Positions 38,139 through 47,154 of a stretch of 64,000 nucleotides of DNA are shown here, piece by piece. Every line of letters starts with the position of its first letter. Position 1 is the stretch's first letter. The notes below the pieces were generated by a model that had not been told where the DNA came from, ran no database searches, and worked only from the letters and a program-made list of their open reading frames with translations. This DNA is from Victivallis sp. Marseille-Q1083 (GTDB taxonomy: Bacteria > Verrucomicrobiota > Lentisphaeria > Victivallales > Victivallaceae): assembly GCF_903645315.1 (NCBI RefSeq), contig NZ_CAHJXL010000001.1, positions 186,001 through 250,000 on the forward strand, read 5' to 3'. The position numbers were made by a program, and so were the translations under genes.

Positions 38139-39497
38139 TCACCTTGCGGCTCGAAACAGCTTCCGGCAAATCCAGTAGAGATAGAGGCCATTTGCCGCCG
38201 CAGTAATGATCCAGGTGATCGGATAGGACAACATCAAATTCTCCATAGTGGGCTGCAGCGGAAATATCGTATAGACCCAGACCACCCGCAGGACGCAAAC
38301 CCCCAGCAGGGTGATGACGGCCGGCATCAGCGAGTGTCCCAGTCCCCGCAGGCTGCCGCTCATGACATCCATGATTCCACAGAGGAAATAGGTGGTAAAA
38401 AGGATATTCATCCGCAGCATCCCCCAGGAAATCACCTCGGGATTCGAATTATAGACGGCAAGCAACTGCCGGCCGTCGAAAAAGAAACCGTATCCCAGAA
38501 CCAGGCAGACCAGCGAGGAGCAGACGACACAGTAGATGATGCTTCGGCGAATCCGGTCATATTGTTTCCCGCCCAGGTTTTGCCCGGCAAAGCTGACCAC
38601 GGTCTGATGAAAAGCGTTCGAACCGATATAAACGAATCCCTCCAGACTGGCGGAAGCCGTGTTGCCGGCGATCGCCAAGGAACCGAAGGAGTTGACCGAA
38701 GACTGGATCGTGATATTGGAGATGGAAAAAAACATTCCCTGGATGCCGGCCGGCAACCCGATCCACAACATATTCTTCAAAATCGTCGGATCGATCCGCA
38801 GCGTTTGCACTTTCAGCCGGCAGGCATCTCTCGCCTTGAAGAGGCATTTGATGACCAGATAGGAGGCGACACCCTGCGCGATGACGGTCGCCAGGGCAAC
38901 CCCGGCGACGTCCATATGGCAGACCAGCACGAAAATCAGATTCAATCCGACATTGACGACGCCGGCGAACAGCAGGAAATACAACGGACGGCGGGTATCT
39001 CCCACCGCCCGCATGATGGCGCTGCCGAAATTGTACAACATGATAAACGGCATCCCGCCGAAATAAATCCACATATAGAGACAGGATTTCATCAGGACGT
39101 TGTCCGGCGTCCCCATCAGGCTCAGCAACGGTTTTGCCAGCGCAATCCCCAGGATGGCAAGCGCAATTCCGCCGATTATCGCCATCAGGATGGCGGTATG
39201 AACGGTGCGGCTCACACTCTTCCGGTTTTTTGATCCGTAATAATTGGCGATCAGGACATTCGTCCCGATCGACAGGCCGATAAACACATTGACGATCAAG
39301 GCGGTCAAAGAGGAGGTCGCCCCGACGGCGGCCAGCGCTTCATGCGGCGCAAACCGGCCGATGACGATCAGGTCGGCGGCATTGAACAGCAATTGCAGAA
39401 TGCCGGACAACATCAGCGGCACGGAAAAGAGCACGATCTGGCCGAACAACGGCCCCCGGCACATATCGATCTGGTATTTATTTTTTAATTCCGCCAT
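38139..39497 (-). CDS. MATE-family efflux transporter
   Basis: 452 residues from ATG 39497, chosen for the purine-rich GGAGCGGCGG upstream and the typical start MAELKNKYQ. About twelve transmembrane helices in two similar halves. Family phrases include GPLFGQIVLFSVPLMLSGI near the start, FIGLSIGTNVLIANYYGSKN, and VSFAGQNLGGKQYDRIRR in the second half. MATE proteins export cationic drugs or metabolites with Na+ or H+. It is followed on the same strand after about 200 bp by the TetR operon, with no sign of co-transcription. Confidence 0.93.
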   Translation of the reverse strand: MAELKNKYQIDMCRGPLFGQIVLFSVPLMLSGILQLLFNAADLIVIGRFAPHEALAAVGATSSLTALIVNVFIGLSIGTNVLIANYYGSKNRKSVSRTVHTAILMAIIGGIALAILGIALAKPLLSLMGTPDNVLMKSCLYMWIYFGGMPFIMLYNFGSAIMRAVGDTRRPLYFLLFAGVVNVGLNLIFVLVCHMDVAGVALATVIAQGVASYLVIKCLFKARDACRLKVQTLRIDPTILKNMLWIGLPAGIQGMFFSISNITIQSSVNSFGSLAIAGNTASASLEGFVYIGSNAFHQTVVSFAGQNLGGKQYDRIRRSIIYCVVCSSLVCLVLGYGFFFDGRQLLAVYNSNPEVISWGMLRMNILFTTYFLCGIMDVMSGSLRGLGHSLMPAVITLLGVCVLRVVWVYTIFPLQPTMENLMLSYPITWIITAAANGLYLYWICRKLFRAAR

Positions 39498-39717
39498 CGT
39501 CCGCCGCTCCGGATCATCCCACCAAATTGAAATCAATTTTTTTAATATAGATAGCCGGAGGAAAAAGTCAACGGGATTTTGCCGGTTCGGTACTTCGATT
39601 CGAAATGCCCGGCAATCAATTCTGCCGGCCGGCCGGGAGACGATGACATTAACAAGACAGCAGTCAGAAACGAAGCCATTCCAAAACCGACGTACGGTTG
39701 CCGCTCCCGCGGATTGC

Positions 39718-40647
39718 TTATTTTCTTCGCTTTTCCTTCCATTTGATTCGGACAATCACCGCAAACAGGATCAACGCAATTCCGACGAAAACGGGCGAAA
39801 GAACATCAATAATCTTGGCACTGAAAATACGATTGGCAAAATTGGTCCACATAGAAGACTGGCCGGCATTGGGCCGGGACAGGGCTGCACTCTGAGCCAA
39901 ACGCTGCAAGTCATACCGGAACAGGGGAGTGGTGACGGACAGATTTTCCGGGACGGGAAACAAAGCAGGAGACAGGTCCGGGGATTTTTCCAATTTACCG
40001 ATTTCGACGGCCAACAACAACCTACCCTGCCGGTTGTAGTGTTTGCGGGCATAAACGACATTGTCCCGTTTGCCGATCCACAGAACACGTCTGGCCGGTC
40101 GCTGCCGGTTGAAATCACTGTTTGGAGCTTTGACCTGGTCAATGCTTATCTGGGACATACCCGCCACCAAAATTGGATCAGCCGGATCGGATATTGTGAG
40201 CTTGTAACAGGGAATATCGCGATATCGGTCTTCTTCAACGACATATTTGCTGAACAAAATTTCAATCTCGTTGAATTCCCGGAACAACAAGTCAAGCCTT
40301 GATAAGATCAACACTTCCAGCATTGGAGCCGAAATATTCCCAATCGTACCATATTGACCGCTTTTATTTTGAACATAGATTTCCCGGCAGGCAGAACCGG
40401 CATACAATTCCACTCTCTTATAAACAAAGCCGGTATCATCCACCCATCGGTAATATTTGCCGGAAGTGATGTCAGGATTATCGGGATCAGGTTTGTCAAC
40501 CACTGTAATATAAGCGAATTTTTCTCCCGCCGGCGCGATTTTCCCGGCCAATGCTTTTCCTCGCTGATACTCCGTTTCGGCAAGACAGACACTGAAAGTA
40601 AAAACCAGTGATATCAATATCAGGGAAAATTTTGAGATATTTTTCAC
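39718..40647 (-). CDS. Exported type I membrane protein of unknown function (cassette gene 4)
   Basis: 309 residues from GTG 40647. Signal peptide (LILISLVFTFSVCLAE), a soluble extracytoplasmic body, then a C-terminal transmembrane helix (LSPVFVGIALILFAVIV) with a basic cytoplasmic tail (RIKWKEKRRK). The body contains beta-strand patterns such as VLWIGKRDNVVYARKHYNRQ, faintly like LolA-fold proteins; I do not claim homology. Last of four same-strand genes with short gaps, all visibly AT-richer than their surroundings. Confidence 0.8.
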   Translation of the reverse strand: MKNISKFSLILISLVFTFSVCLAETEYQRGKALAGKIAPAGEKFAYITVVDKPDPDNPDITSGKYYRWVDDTGFVYKRVELYAGSACREIYVQNKSGQYGTIGNISAPMLEVLILSRLDLLFREFNEIEILFSKYVVEEDRYRDIPCYKLTISDPADPILVAGMSQISIDQVKAPNSDFNRQRPARRVLWIGKRDNVVYARKHYNRQGRLLLAVEIGKLEKSPDLSPALFPVPENLSVTTPLFRYDLQRLAQSAALSRPNAGQSSMWTNFANRIFSAKIIDVLSPVFVGIALILFAVIVRIKWKEKRRK

Positions 40648-40668
40648 AACAGTTGCCTTTTACTGCTT

Positions 40669-41145
40669 TTATTCATTGTGACGTCCACAATCAGTCAACC
40701 TCGCTGGATGAGGTTCTATAAACACTTTATAACTAGTACTTAAAATCATAGGCAAACCAGCCTCTTCCGGTATTCCGGTAAGAGGATTTATAACATATTC
40801 CTGTTTGAGTCGATCACGAGCCATTATAACAGCACTGGCTTGTCCCCGGTAATTGCCATTGCCCGTTCCATTATGAGGAGAGAAATTCAAACGGGGAGCA
40901 CTGACAAATTCTGTATAAACAAATGACCAAATATTGCCGTTCTGCTCCCAGCCTAACTGCCGCCCCATATCCGCATTGACAGTGCTGAAAGGAAATGTCC
41001 GGGAAACGCTTTGTGCGGCTTGACCGCAATATGTATAAACTGGCGCAGAAATATGTTCATTTATCTTATAAGGTTCAGATTCATATTCAACAAAATAAGC
41101 GTTAACGGCCACCAAAGGGAAAAAGATCAAAATTCGTCTAAACAT
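40669..41145 (-). CDS. Secreted protein, paralogue A2 of an unknown family (cassette gene 3)
   Basis: 158 residues with a short signal peptide (ILIFFPLVAVNA). It is clearly related to the gene at 41590. Both have CGQ-A---V----F-F-TVN-D-G-QLGW-Q-G--WSFVY, then AP-LN--PHNGTGNG, then QEY-IN, and both end in a C-x-x-H-[EN]-E tail with a conserved Cys. The two shared cysteines suggest a disulfide. I do not recognise the family. Confidence 0.8.
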   Translation of the reverse strand: MFRRILIFFPLVAVNAYFVEYESEPYKINEHISAPVYTYCGQAAQSVSRTFPFSTVNADMGRQLGWEQNGNIWSFVYTEFVSAPRLNFSPHNGTGNGNYRGQASAVIMARDRLKQEYVINPLTGIPEEAGLPMILSTSYKVFIEPHPARLTDCGRHNE

Positions 41146-41179
41146 AAGAAAATTTCCTTGATTTTCAGCTTCTTTTGAA

Positions 41180-41584
41180 TTATTTCCGAATCATGATAAA
41201 CCAATTGGCGCCACGATCGATCACCACATCATCTTCTCCTTGATAATCAAAATCATTGATGATCTTATGGCATCCATAGGCCCTGATATGAAACGTATAT
41301 CTTCCATGGTTCGCATCGGATTTTTCCCGGTCGATATCAATTTGAACATTGCCGGAAGATATCGTCAACGGCGAGCGAACCATCTGCGATAATGGCGAAG
41401 CCACCTGATCCATGTAATCTTTTTTTTCATCATAAATGACTACATGCGGAACTCCCTGATAAACATCCTCTGCAATGAAACCATCGGCAGGAACAGGCCG
41501 ATGCAAAGTAAAAAACAGACCAGTCCCCAATAGTACCATCAATCCAGCGAAAAGAGTCAAACCGATTTTAATTTTTTTTGTCAC
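41180..41584 (-). CDS. Small membrane-anchored protein of unknown function (cassette gene 2)
   Basis: 134 residues from GTG 41584, which lies 5 nt after the stop of the upstream gene. N-terminal anchor or uncleaved signal (IGLTLFAGLMVLLGTGLFFTL), then a small extracytoplasmic domain (FIAEDVYQGVPHVVIYD, GRYTFHIRAYGCHKI). Tight packing between the two paralogues suggests a complex with them. No family recognised. Confidence 0.75.
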   Translation of the reverse strand: MTKKIKIGLTLFAGLMVLLGTGLFFTLHRPVPADGFIAEDVYQGVPHVVIYDEKKDYMDQVASPLSQMVRSPLTISSGNVQIDIDREKSDANHGRYTFHIRAYGCHKIINDFDYQGEDDVVIDRGANWFIMIRK

Positions 41585-41589
41585 TCGGT

Positions 41590-42075
41590 CTACTCTTCGT
41601 GCTGTTTACAGGGATAATATACCGAAGGCTGTGATTCAAAATGTTCACGATAAACCGACCTTATGTATCGAGACGGTCCATATTCTACAGCAACACCCTG
41701 TTCATTGATACGATATTCCTGTTCGTAAACTTTGGTTTCCATGATCGCATAAACGCCAGCTGCACTATTATAACCGTTGCCGGTACCATTATGCGGAGGA
41801 GAATTCAGAGGAGGAGCAGTGATCGATTTTTCATAAACGAAACTCCAAACCGTACCGGTCTGCGTCCACCCCAATTGCATACCCAAGTCTGAATTTACCG
41901 TATTGAATGAAAAATACTTTACAACAGTCCGGGCTTCCTGACCACACAGGGCCCGCACAGGAGAACACGTTTGAGCCGCTACGACTACCGGATCCTCATT
42001 AAATGCGATCGTAAATGCATTAACATTTATCAGAGGAAACAACAGCACTAGAAAAATATGTTTTTCCTTTTTCAT
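41590..42075 (-). CDS. Secreted protein, paralogue A1 of an unknown family (cassette gene 1)
   Basis: 161 residues from ATG 42075 (GGGAG 8 nt upstream; an in-frame GTG at 42084 has no better site). Signal peptide IFLVLLFPLINVNA. It shares with the 40669 gene the block VNSDLGMQLGWTQTG, then VWSFVY, then PHNGTGNG, and two cysteines (in CGQE and PCKQHEE). First gene of the four-gene cassette. The 42085-42281 stretch upstream is AT-rich and probably carries its promoter, though no clean -35/-10 pair stands out. Confidence 0.8.
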   Translation of the reverse strand: MKKEKHIFLVLLFPLINVNAFTIAFNEDPVVVAAQTCSPVRALCGQEARTVVKYFSFNTVNSDLGMQLGWTQTGTVWSFVYEKSITAPPLNSPPHNGTGNGYNSAAGVYAIMETKVYEQEYRINEQGVAVEYGPSRYIRSVYREHFESQPSVYYPCKQHEE

Positions 42076-42281
42076 AAATTTCACTCCCAGATAATTTTTC
42101 CTTCCCTCCTGGATATTTGACCGCAGGCCAGTTAATGTTACGTCCCTCCTTTTCTGGTTGAATCAAATACAAAGTCGGCCGGCAATTGAAAGAATGATAA
42201 CTTTCAAGAATATTTATAATAATTAAATTTTAAATCAACTGATCCGGAACACTGTTGTTATATATTATAGCAAAAAAAAAT

Positions 42282-42726
42282 TCAAATGTCAATACCCAAG
42301 TATAAAATGGATTTTTTTTCTACAAATAATTTTCTTTCGAAATTTTCGGCTACCGCAATGCAGCCGCACTTGCGGTAGCCGCGCAACCTGATCGCGCCGA
42401 CCAGACATTCGACCAGCTCCCGGTCACTGTAGCCAACCGGCAGCATCTCCGGCAGAATTCCCACCTCCGGGAAAACCACGATCACCCGCAACGGCTTGCT
42501 GGTCACCGTATTGCACCGGCTGGCCGGAACCCGGACGATCAGTTGATCACGCTCCAGCAAATTCAAAGTCTGATTGATCACTGTCGTGCTGACCTTGAAC
42601 TCCTCCTGCAAATCGCAGACGCTGTCCGGTTTGCGGCCGACCGGATAATAGCCAGAGGCGATGCGCCCGGTCAGAATGTCATACAACTGCCGGGACGGCG
42701 ATATCTTTTATCAAAACTTCCATCAT
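42282..42726 (-). pseudogene. Broken GntR-type regulator
   Basis: A GntR winged helix is clear (RQLYDILTGRIASGYYPVG, LQEEFKVSTTVINQTLNLLE), but it has no usable start in its own frame. The likely original start ATG 42726 (or 42723), reading MEVLIK, is in another frame, and the two meet near an A-rich run at about 42708-42712. The sensor domain stops after about 70 residues instead of 270. So this is a frameshifted and truncated relic of a GntR/LacI hybrid. A lone GTTGTTATA (42254-42262) lies just past its end. Confidence 0.6.
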
Positions 42727-42782
42727 AAATTTTACTTTCGACCATCTGTAACGGACTGCTGTTTTTTTCAGTTTACAGCCTC

Positions 42783-42835
42783 AAAAATAAGCAATCGTCT
42801 CCGGTTCCAACCGATCAGCTTGAAACCGGAGACGA
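42783..42835 (-). terminator. Terminator of the module 2 operon
   Basis: Perfect 12-bp stem: TCGTCTCCGGTT (42795-42806) with AACCGGAGACGA (42824-42835), 17-nt loop. On the minus strand it is followed by a T-rich tract containing TTTTT (42783-42787). It lies 52 bp after the AGE gene stop. Confidence 0.85.
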
Positions 42836-42887
42836 CCTTTCGCGAGGCAATTTACGATTCAGTTTGCCCCAGGTACAGCTTCCGCGT

Positions 42888-44072
42888 TTACGGTTTTTGC
42901 AGCAACTCCAACACCGTCAGCAGACAACGCGGCACGTGAAAGAAACCTTTCCAGGCTCCTCCCTTGACGTCCTGGCAAACCGTCCCATCCAGCTCCGTCA
43001 AAGCAAACCATTCGCCGCCGCGTTTTTCATCGCGCAAATGCCGCCAGATCCAGCGATCGACCGCCCAGAAACGCTCGGACCATTCTTCTTCTCCGGTCAA
43101 ATGCCAGCAGTAAAACGCCGCCACCAGGGCCTCGCACTGCGCCCACCAGGCTTTCACGCCGGCGGTCGGCTCCGGACAGGGCAACTGCAACGCATCGGCG
43201 ACGTAAAAAACTCCGCCATGCTTGAAATCCCAGGCGTACTGCCAGATGATGTCGCAGAAATTCAACGCCCGCCGAAGCAGCGCCTGGTCACCGATGCGTT
43301 CGGCATATTGCATGACGAACCACATCGCTTCCAGGCCGTGGCCCGGATTGACCAGACGGCCCTCCGGCGTCTCCCAATCGAACGATCCGTCCGGATTGGC
43401 ACGCTCGAAGAACCGGCCGCACTGCGGCGAATAGAAGGCAAAGCACTCTTCCACCGCCTCACCGGCCAGCCCGATATAATCGTTGGTATCCAGATAACCG
43501 CTGACCGTGCAAGCGGTATTGATCATGATCAACTTATGGCCGAAGCGGCGGCCGGCCGGCAAACCGTAGTAATTGCCGGACTCAAAACGCCGGATGCTGT
43601 CGGCGAAATATTCCAGGCAGCGGCGCGCTTCCCGCTCGTACTTCGCCTCTCCGGTCGCCCGGTACAGCGCCGCCGCTCCGAGCGCGGCGAAGCTCTCGCT
43701 GAACAATGCCCGCTCATCGGCGGCCGGAATTCTGATCGCCCCCTCCCGGCTGAGCGCCAGGGCCAGGGCGCCATCCGGCTGCCGGCCGTGCCGCTCGACA
43801 AATTCATAGCCCTGTACCGCCGCGGCCAGATACGCCGGACAGCCGAAAGGCGAAGCCGCCAACCGGGCGAACATGTAGATATTGCGCCACTGCAGCCACA
43901 TGTATTTGTCAAACCCGAACGGCTTGCCGTCACCGTCCAGCATGGTCAGAAAGCCGCCGAATTCCCGGTCGACACTGTGCTGCAGCCAGAACGGCGTGAT
44001 TTCCTCCAGCAACTCCTGTTCGTAACATTGCCGCAAATCTTCCAATACACACGGTCCGTTTGTTTCGCTCAT
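42888..44072 (-). CDS. N-acylglucosamine 2-epimerase (AGE) family protein
   Basis: 394 residues from ATG 44072 with GGGAGG upstream. An (alpha/alpha)6-barrel protein of the AGE family. Typical segments are FWLQHSVDREFGGFLTMLDGDG near the start, the WLQWRNIYMFARL helix, NPGHGLEAMWFVMQYA with the conserved His, and VKAWWAQCEALVAAF. Members epimerise C2 of GlcNAc, glucose/mannose or terminal sugars of disaccharides such as cellobiose and mannobiose. Last gene of the operon, after a 117-bp gap and before a strong terminator. The adjacent GH113-like gene makes mannose or mannobiose chemistry one reasonable idea, not a proven one. Confidence 0.9.
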   Translation of the reverse strand: MSETNGPCVLEDLRQCYEQELLEEITPFWLQHSVDREFGGFLTMLDGDGKPFGFDKYMWLQWRNIYMFARLAASPFGCPAYLAAAVQGYEFVERHGRQPDGALALALSREGAIRIPAADERALFSESFAALGAAALYRATGEAKYEREARRCLEYFADSIRRFESGNYYGLPAGRRFGHKLIMINTACTVSGYLDTNDYIGLAGEAVEECFAFYSPQCGRFFERANPDGSFDWETPEGRLVNPGHGLEAMWFVMQYAERIGDQALLRRALNFCDIIWQYAWDFKHGGVFYVADALQLPCPEPTAGVKAWWAQCEALVAAFYCWHLTGEEEWSERFWAVDRWIWRHLRDEKRGGEWFALTELDGTVCQDVKGGAWKGFFHVPRCLLTVLELLQKP

Positions 44073-44189
44073 GCTTCGCCTCCCTGGCCGACGGCCGGTT
44101 TGAATGTTGACGAAAAACTGTCCGCTGACATCAGATATCTTACAATTCCGGTTGGAAAAATGCAATCCCGCAACGGACAAAACCGTCGA

Positions 44190-45278
44190 TCATTTCCCGC
44201 CGCCGCGCCTGCCGAACCAGCGCCGCATCACCGCCTCCGCCGGTTTGCCCTGAATCGTAAATCCTTTGTCGACGCCGGGTTCGTCGAAATAATGCGGCCG
44301 GTGCTGCGTTTCATCCCATTTCCACCAGTACAATCCGAGCCACTGCGGCACCGTCCAGAACGTCCGGAAAACCGCCTCCATATAATCGGCCTGTTCCCGG
44401 CCGTCGTAGCCGGTTTTTTCCAGGAAATCGAACGGCCGGGAAATACAGCCGTGGGCGGAGCGCACGCCGATTTCGGTGAAAGCCACCGGCTTGCGGCCGA
44501 ACCGTTTGGACAGCCGTTCGACCTTGGAACGCCGGGCGGAGAGAAATTCCACCATCTGCTCAACGCTGTAATGCGGATGGTCGGCGAAAGCCGGCTTGCC
44601 GTCCGGGACCGGACACGCCGGCGGATAATAACTGTAAGAGAGAAAGTCCAGTTCATCGAACCAGTCCAGTTCATAATCTTCCAGCGATTTGAAGGTGCAC
44701 TCGTAGGTAAGCGGACCGGAGTAAACAGCACGGATTGCCGCGATGACTTCCCGCCATTCGGCGCCGCGCCCCTCGGTACCGAAATATTCGGCGCCGATGA
44801 TCATCGCTTCCAATCGGTTGCGTTCGGCAAATTCGGCAAAATATTTGCTGCTCTCGATGAAACTGTCGAACCATTCGCGCCAGTAATCCGACTGCACGCC
44901 GTTGATCTGCCGGCCTTCCGGGAAAGCGACCGACCCCATCCAACTGCCGTCCAGCGGCGTCAGGCACGGTTTGAATAAAACGCGCAATCCGGCATCGTGC
45001 ATCGCCCGGGCCATATCAGTCAATTCCGCCTCGCCGGAAGAATAGGCAAAGTCCAGAAACACTTTGCGCGACGCGAATGTCTCCTGGCAGAAATTGGCAT
45101 TCAGCGTCACCCAGTTGACCCCGGCGGCAGCCATCAGCGCCGGTTGGGCGAGCACTTCCGGCCGCCGGTAATACCCCCGCCCGGCCATGAAGCCGAAATT
45201 CATGCCGCAATGCAGTTCATTGAACAGCGGATGATTTTTGAAACGGGACGGAATGTCGACTTGTGAATGGTCCAGCAT
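44190..45278 (-). CDS. Probable glycoside hydrolase, GH113-like TIM barrel
   Basis: 362 residues from ATG 45278 with AAAGGAGC upstream. No signal peptide. A (beta/alpha)8 barrel with two candidate catalytic acids at strand ends: Glu164 in IIGAEYFGTE and Glu269 in VAFTEIGVRS. This pattern fits the GH-A clan, and the closest memory match is GH113 (beta-1,4-mannanase). The 105-residue spacing between the acids is longer than I recall for GH113, so the family call is tentative. It lies 4 nt after the oxidoreductase gene in the module 2 operon. Confidence 0.7.
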   Translation of the reverse strand: MLDHSQVDIPSRFKNHPLFNELHCGMNFGFMAGRGYYRRPEVLAQPALMAAAGVNWVTLNANFCQETFASRKVFLDFAYSSGEAELTDMARAMHDAGLRVLFKPCLTPLDGSWMGSVAFPEGRQINGVQSDYWREWFDSFIESSKYFAEFAERNRLEAMIIGAEYFGTEGRGAEWREVIAAIRAVYSGPLTYECTFKSLEDYELDWFDELDFLSYSYYPPACPVPDGKPAFADHPHYSVEQMVEFLSARRSKVERLSKRFGRKPVAFTEIGVRSAHGCISRPFDFLEKTGYDGREQADYMEAVFRTFWTVPQWLGLYWWKWDETQHRPHYFDEPGVDKGFTIQGKPAEAVMRRWFGRRGGGK

Positions 45279-45282
45279 TTTT

Positions 45283-46374
45283 TCAGCTCCTTTTCGCTTC
45301 GATTTTTTCCGGCCGGCCGGAGGCGATGCTGCGGTAACAGGCATTCATCGCCTCGATCGTCTGCCGGTGCCAGCGCAGATTGATCTTCGGCTGGATATGA
45401 TGCCGGATACAGCCGACGAATTCATCGATCAGGCCGATCCATTCGTCGAAATAGGTGTACTGCACCGTATAGCGATCATGCGGCGCACCGTTGTGGTAGA
45501 CATTCGGCCCGAAGCAGTCGCACATCAGCACGCCTTCGTCGCCGACCACCGTCAGATTGACTTCCATCCGTTTCGGGAATTTCTCCCAGCCCGGTCCCGG
45601 AATGCTCAGCCGTTCTTCCAGCCGCGACCAGGACGGGTCGAACAGGAAGGCGGTGCCGTCGGTCATTTTGCCGTTGACCAGCAGCATATCCTCGACTTCC
45701 AGTTCCGGCCGCAGGTTCGGCCCGGCCGCCGAATACACGAAGTCGAAATCGGCGCCGGTCAGGTGACGAACTAGATCGAACACGTGCGGATGATCGCACA
45801 ACGCGCCGCCGCGGCACCGCCGGTCGCCGGCTTTGAGCGGCACCCGGGCGCCGTAACTGGCCTCCGGCACCCCCTGCCAGGGAAACGCCCAGACCGGCGA
45901 CAGCGTGATGTTGGTCGCCTGGATGGAACGGACACGACCGACCGCTCCGGCGGCGATCAGCTCCTTCAGCCGCCGTACCACCGGATTGTAATGCATTTCC
46001 AGCTCGATCTGCAAGATGACGCCTGCCGCGTCGACGGCGGCGATCATCTCATCGTATTCGGCCGGGTCGAAGGTTGGAATTTTCATCGACAGCATATGCA
46101 GTCCCCGGCCGGCGCACGCTTTGACCTGGGCCGCATGGCGGCAGTTGGCCGAAGCGATGACGACCGCCTCAATGTCCGGATGACGCTCGAACATTTCCTC
46201 CTCGCTCAGATAACACGGCACCTGCCGTTCATAAGCGGCGTAAACCTGCCGGGCGGCTTCATCTTCGGCGCAGCAGGCCACCCATTCCAACCGCGGATTG
46301 TCGCGCAGGGTCTGGTAATACTTCCGGGTATGTCCGTGGGTCAGGGACATCATCGCAATTTTCACCGGTTTCAT
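45283..46374 (-). CDS. Gfo/Idh/MocA-family oxidoreductase
   Basis: 363 residues from ATG 46374 (GGAAGG upstream), overlapping the previous stop by 4 nt. N-terminal Rossmann domain; the first strand reads VKIAMMSLTHGHTRKYY, so the usual GxGxxG is replaced by a THGHT loop as in some family members. The conserved active-site-type segment (MKIPTFDPAEYDEM, in place of EKP) shows a Lys at the expected spot. The C-terminal domain carries the catalytic-type His (GGALCDHPHVFDLVRHL). Expected to oxidise or reduce a sugar or sugar derivative with NAD(P). Confidence 0.92.
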   Translation of the reverse strand: MKPVKIAMMSLTHGHTRKYYQTLRDNPRLEWVACCAEDEAARQVYAAYERQVPCYLSEEEMFERHPDIEAVVIASANCRHAAQVKACAGRGLHMLSMKIPTFDPAEYDEMIAAVDAAGVILQIELEMHYNPVVRRLKELIAAGAVGRVRSIQATNITLSPVWAFPWQGVPEASYGARVPLKAGDRRCRGGALCDHPHVFDLVRHLTGADFDFVYSAAGPNLRPELEVEDMLLVNGKMTDGTAFLFDPSWSRLEERLSIPGPGWEKFPKRMEVNLTVVGDEGVLMCDCFGPNVYHNGAPHDRYTVQYTYFDEWIGLIDEFVGCIRHHIQPKINLRWHRQTIEAMNACYRSIASGRPEKIEAKRS

Positions 46375-47117
46375 CCTTCCATCCTTTCCGTAAAGACCGT
46401 CGACTCCCCGGCGGCGGCACCGGCGAGTATTCTGGAAACCTGCCGGGCCAGCCGGTCGGCCGCCGCTTCCCATTCGCCGGCCAGAGCCGGCCGGCTCAAC
46501 ACGGCAAACGCCGCCCGCAAAGGCCAGATTGCCGTCTCATCGAAACCGAACAGCTCCAGATCGCAATCGGTAAAACACCGTTCCCCGCCAGCGGTGAAAA
46601 CGTAGATCGAAGCCTGCGGCAACTGCGTATCCACCACCCGGTCGGAGGCGACACCGCGCCGGGCGATGATCTCATGGCGATCGAGCCGTTTCAACCGGCC
46701 GCCCGGATCGGCGACACACTCCAGACTGCAATTCCAGCCGTTGTCCAAACCGGCGACGACATTGCAGCACCGCGTCCCGCCGCCGACTGCAAAGGCCGAA
46801 CGCAGCCGGCTGCCGCTGAAAAATTCACACAAATCCAATTCGCGCAATAAAACCGCCGCCAGATTTTCCTCCGGCAGACAGGCAAAAAATCGCAGCGTCG
46901 AAACCTCCTCCAGGGTGTGGTCGTCGATCATTTTTTTCAATTCAACGAAACGCCGTTCCACCCGCCACGGCAACAGCGGCGTTGCCGGGCCGCCGGTTCG
47001 CTGCAGCGCCGCCGGCACCGGCATTCCGGCAGGCGGCGCCACCAACCGCCCGTCGGACGGCACGGCGTATTTGGCGCACAATCGCACCAGCGCCTCATTC
47101 ATCTCTGTCAGATTCAT
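46371..47117 (-). CDS. Conserved-looking protein of unknown function
   Basis: 248 residues from ATG 47117 with AAAGGGA upstream. No signal peptide or membrane segment. I do not recognise a family. A central region rich in Cys/Gly (FAVGGGTRCCNVVAGLDNGW) and a hydrophobic C-terminal helix segment (ETAIWPLRAAFAVLSRPAL) are the visible features. It sits between the SIS-domain protein and the oxidoreductase, with translational overlap to the latter, so it likely serves the same pathway as a subunit or an uncharacterised enzyme. Confidence 0.7.
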   Translation of the reverse strand: MNLTEMNEALVRLCAKYAVPSDGRLVAPPAGMPVPAALQRTGGPATPLLPWRVERRFVELKKMIDDHTLEEVSTLRFFACLPEENLAAVLLRELDLCEFFSGSRLRSAFAVGGGTRCCNVVAGLDNGWNCSLECVADPGGRLKRLDRHEIIARRGVASDRVVDTQLPQASIYVFTAGGERCFTDCDLELFGFDETAIWPLRAAFAVLSRPALAGEWEAAADRLARQVSRILAGAAAGESTVFTERMEG

Positions 47118-47154
47118 CGGACGGTCCCTTTCGATATCCAGGTTCTCATGCATG

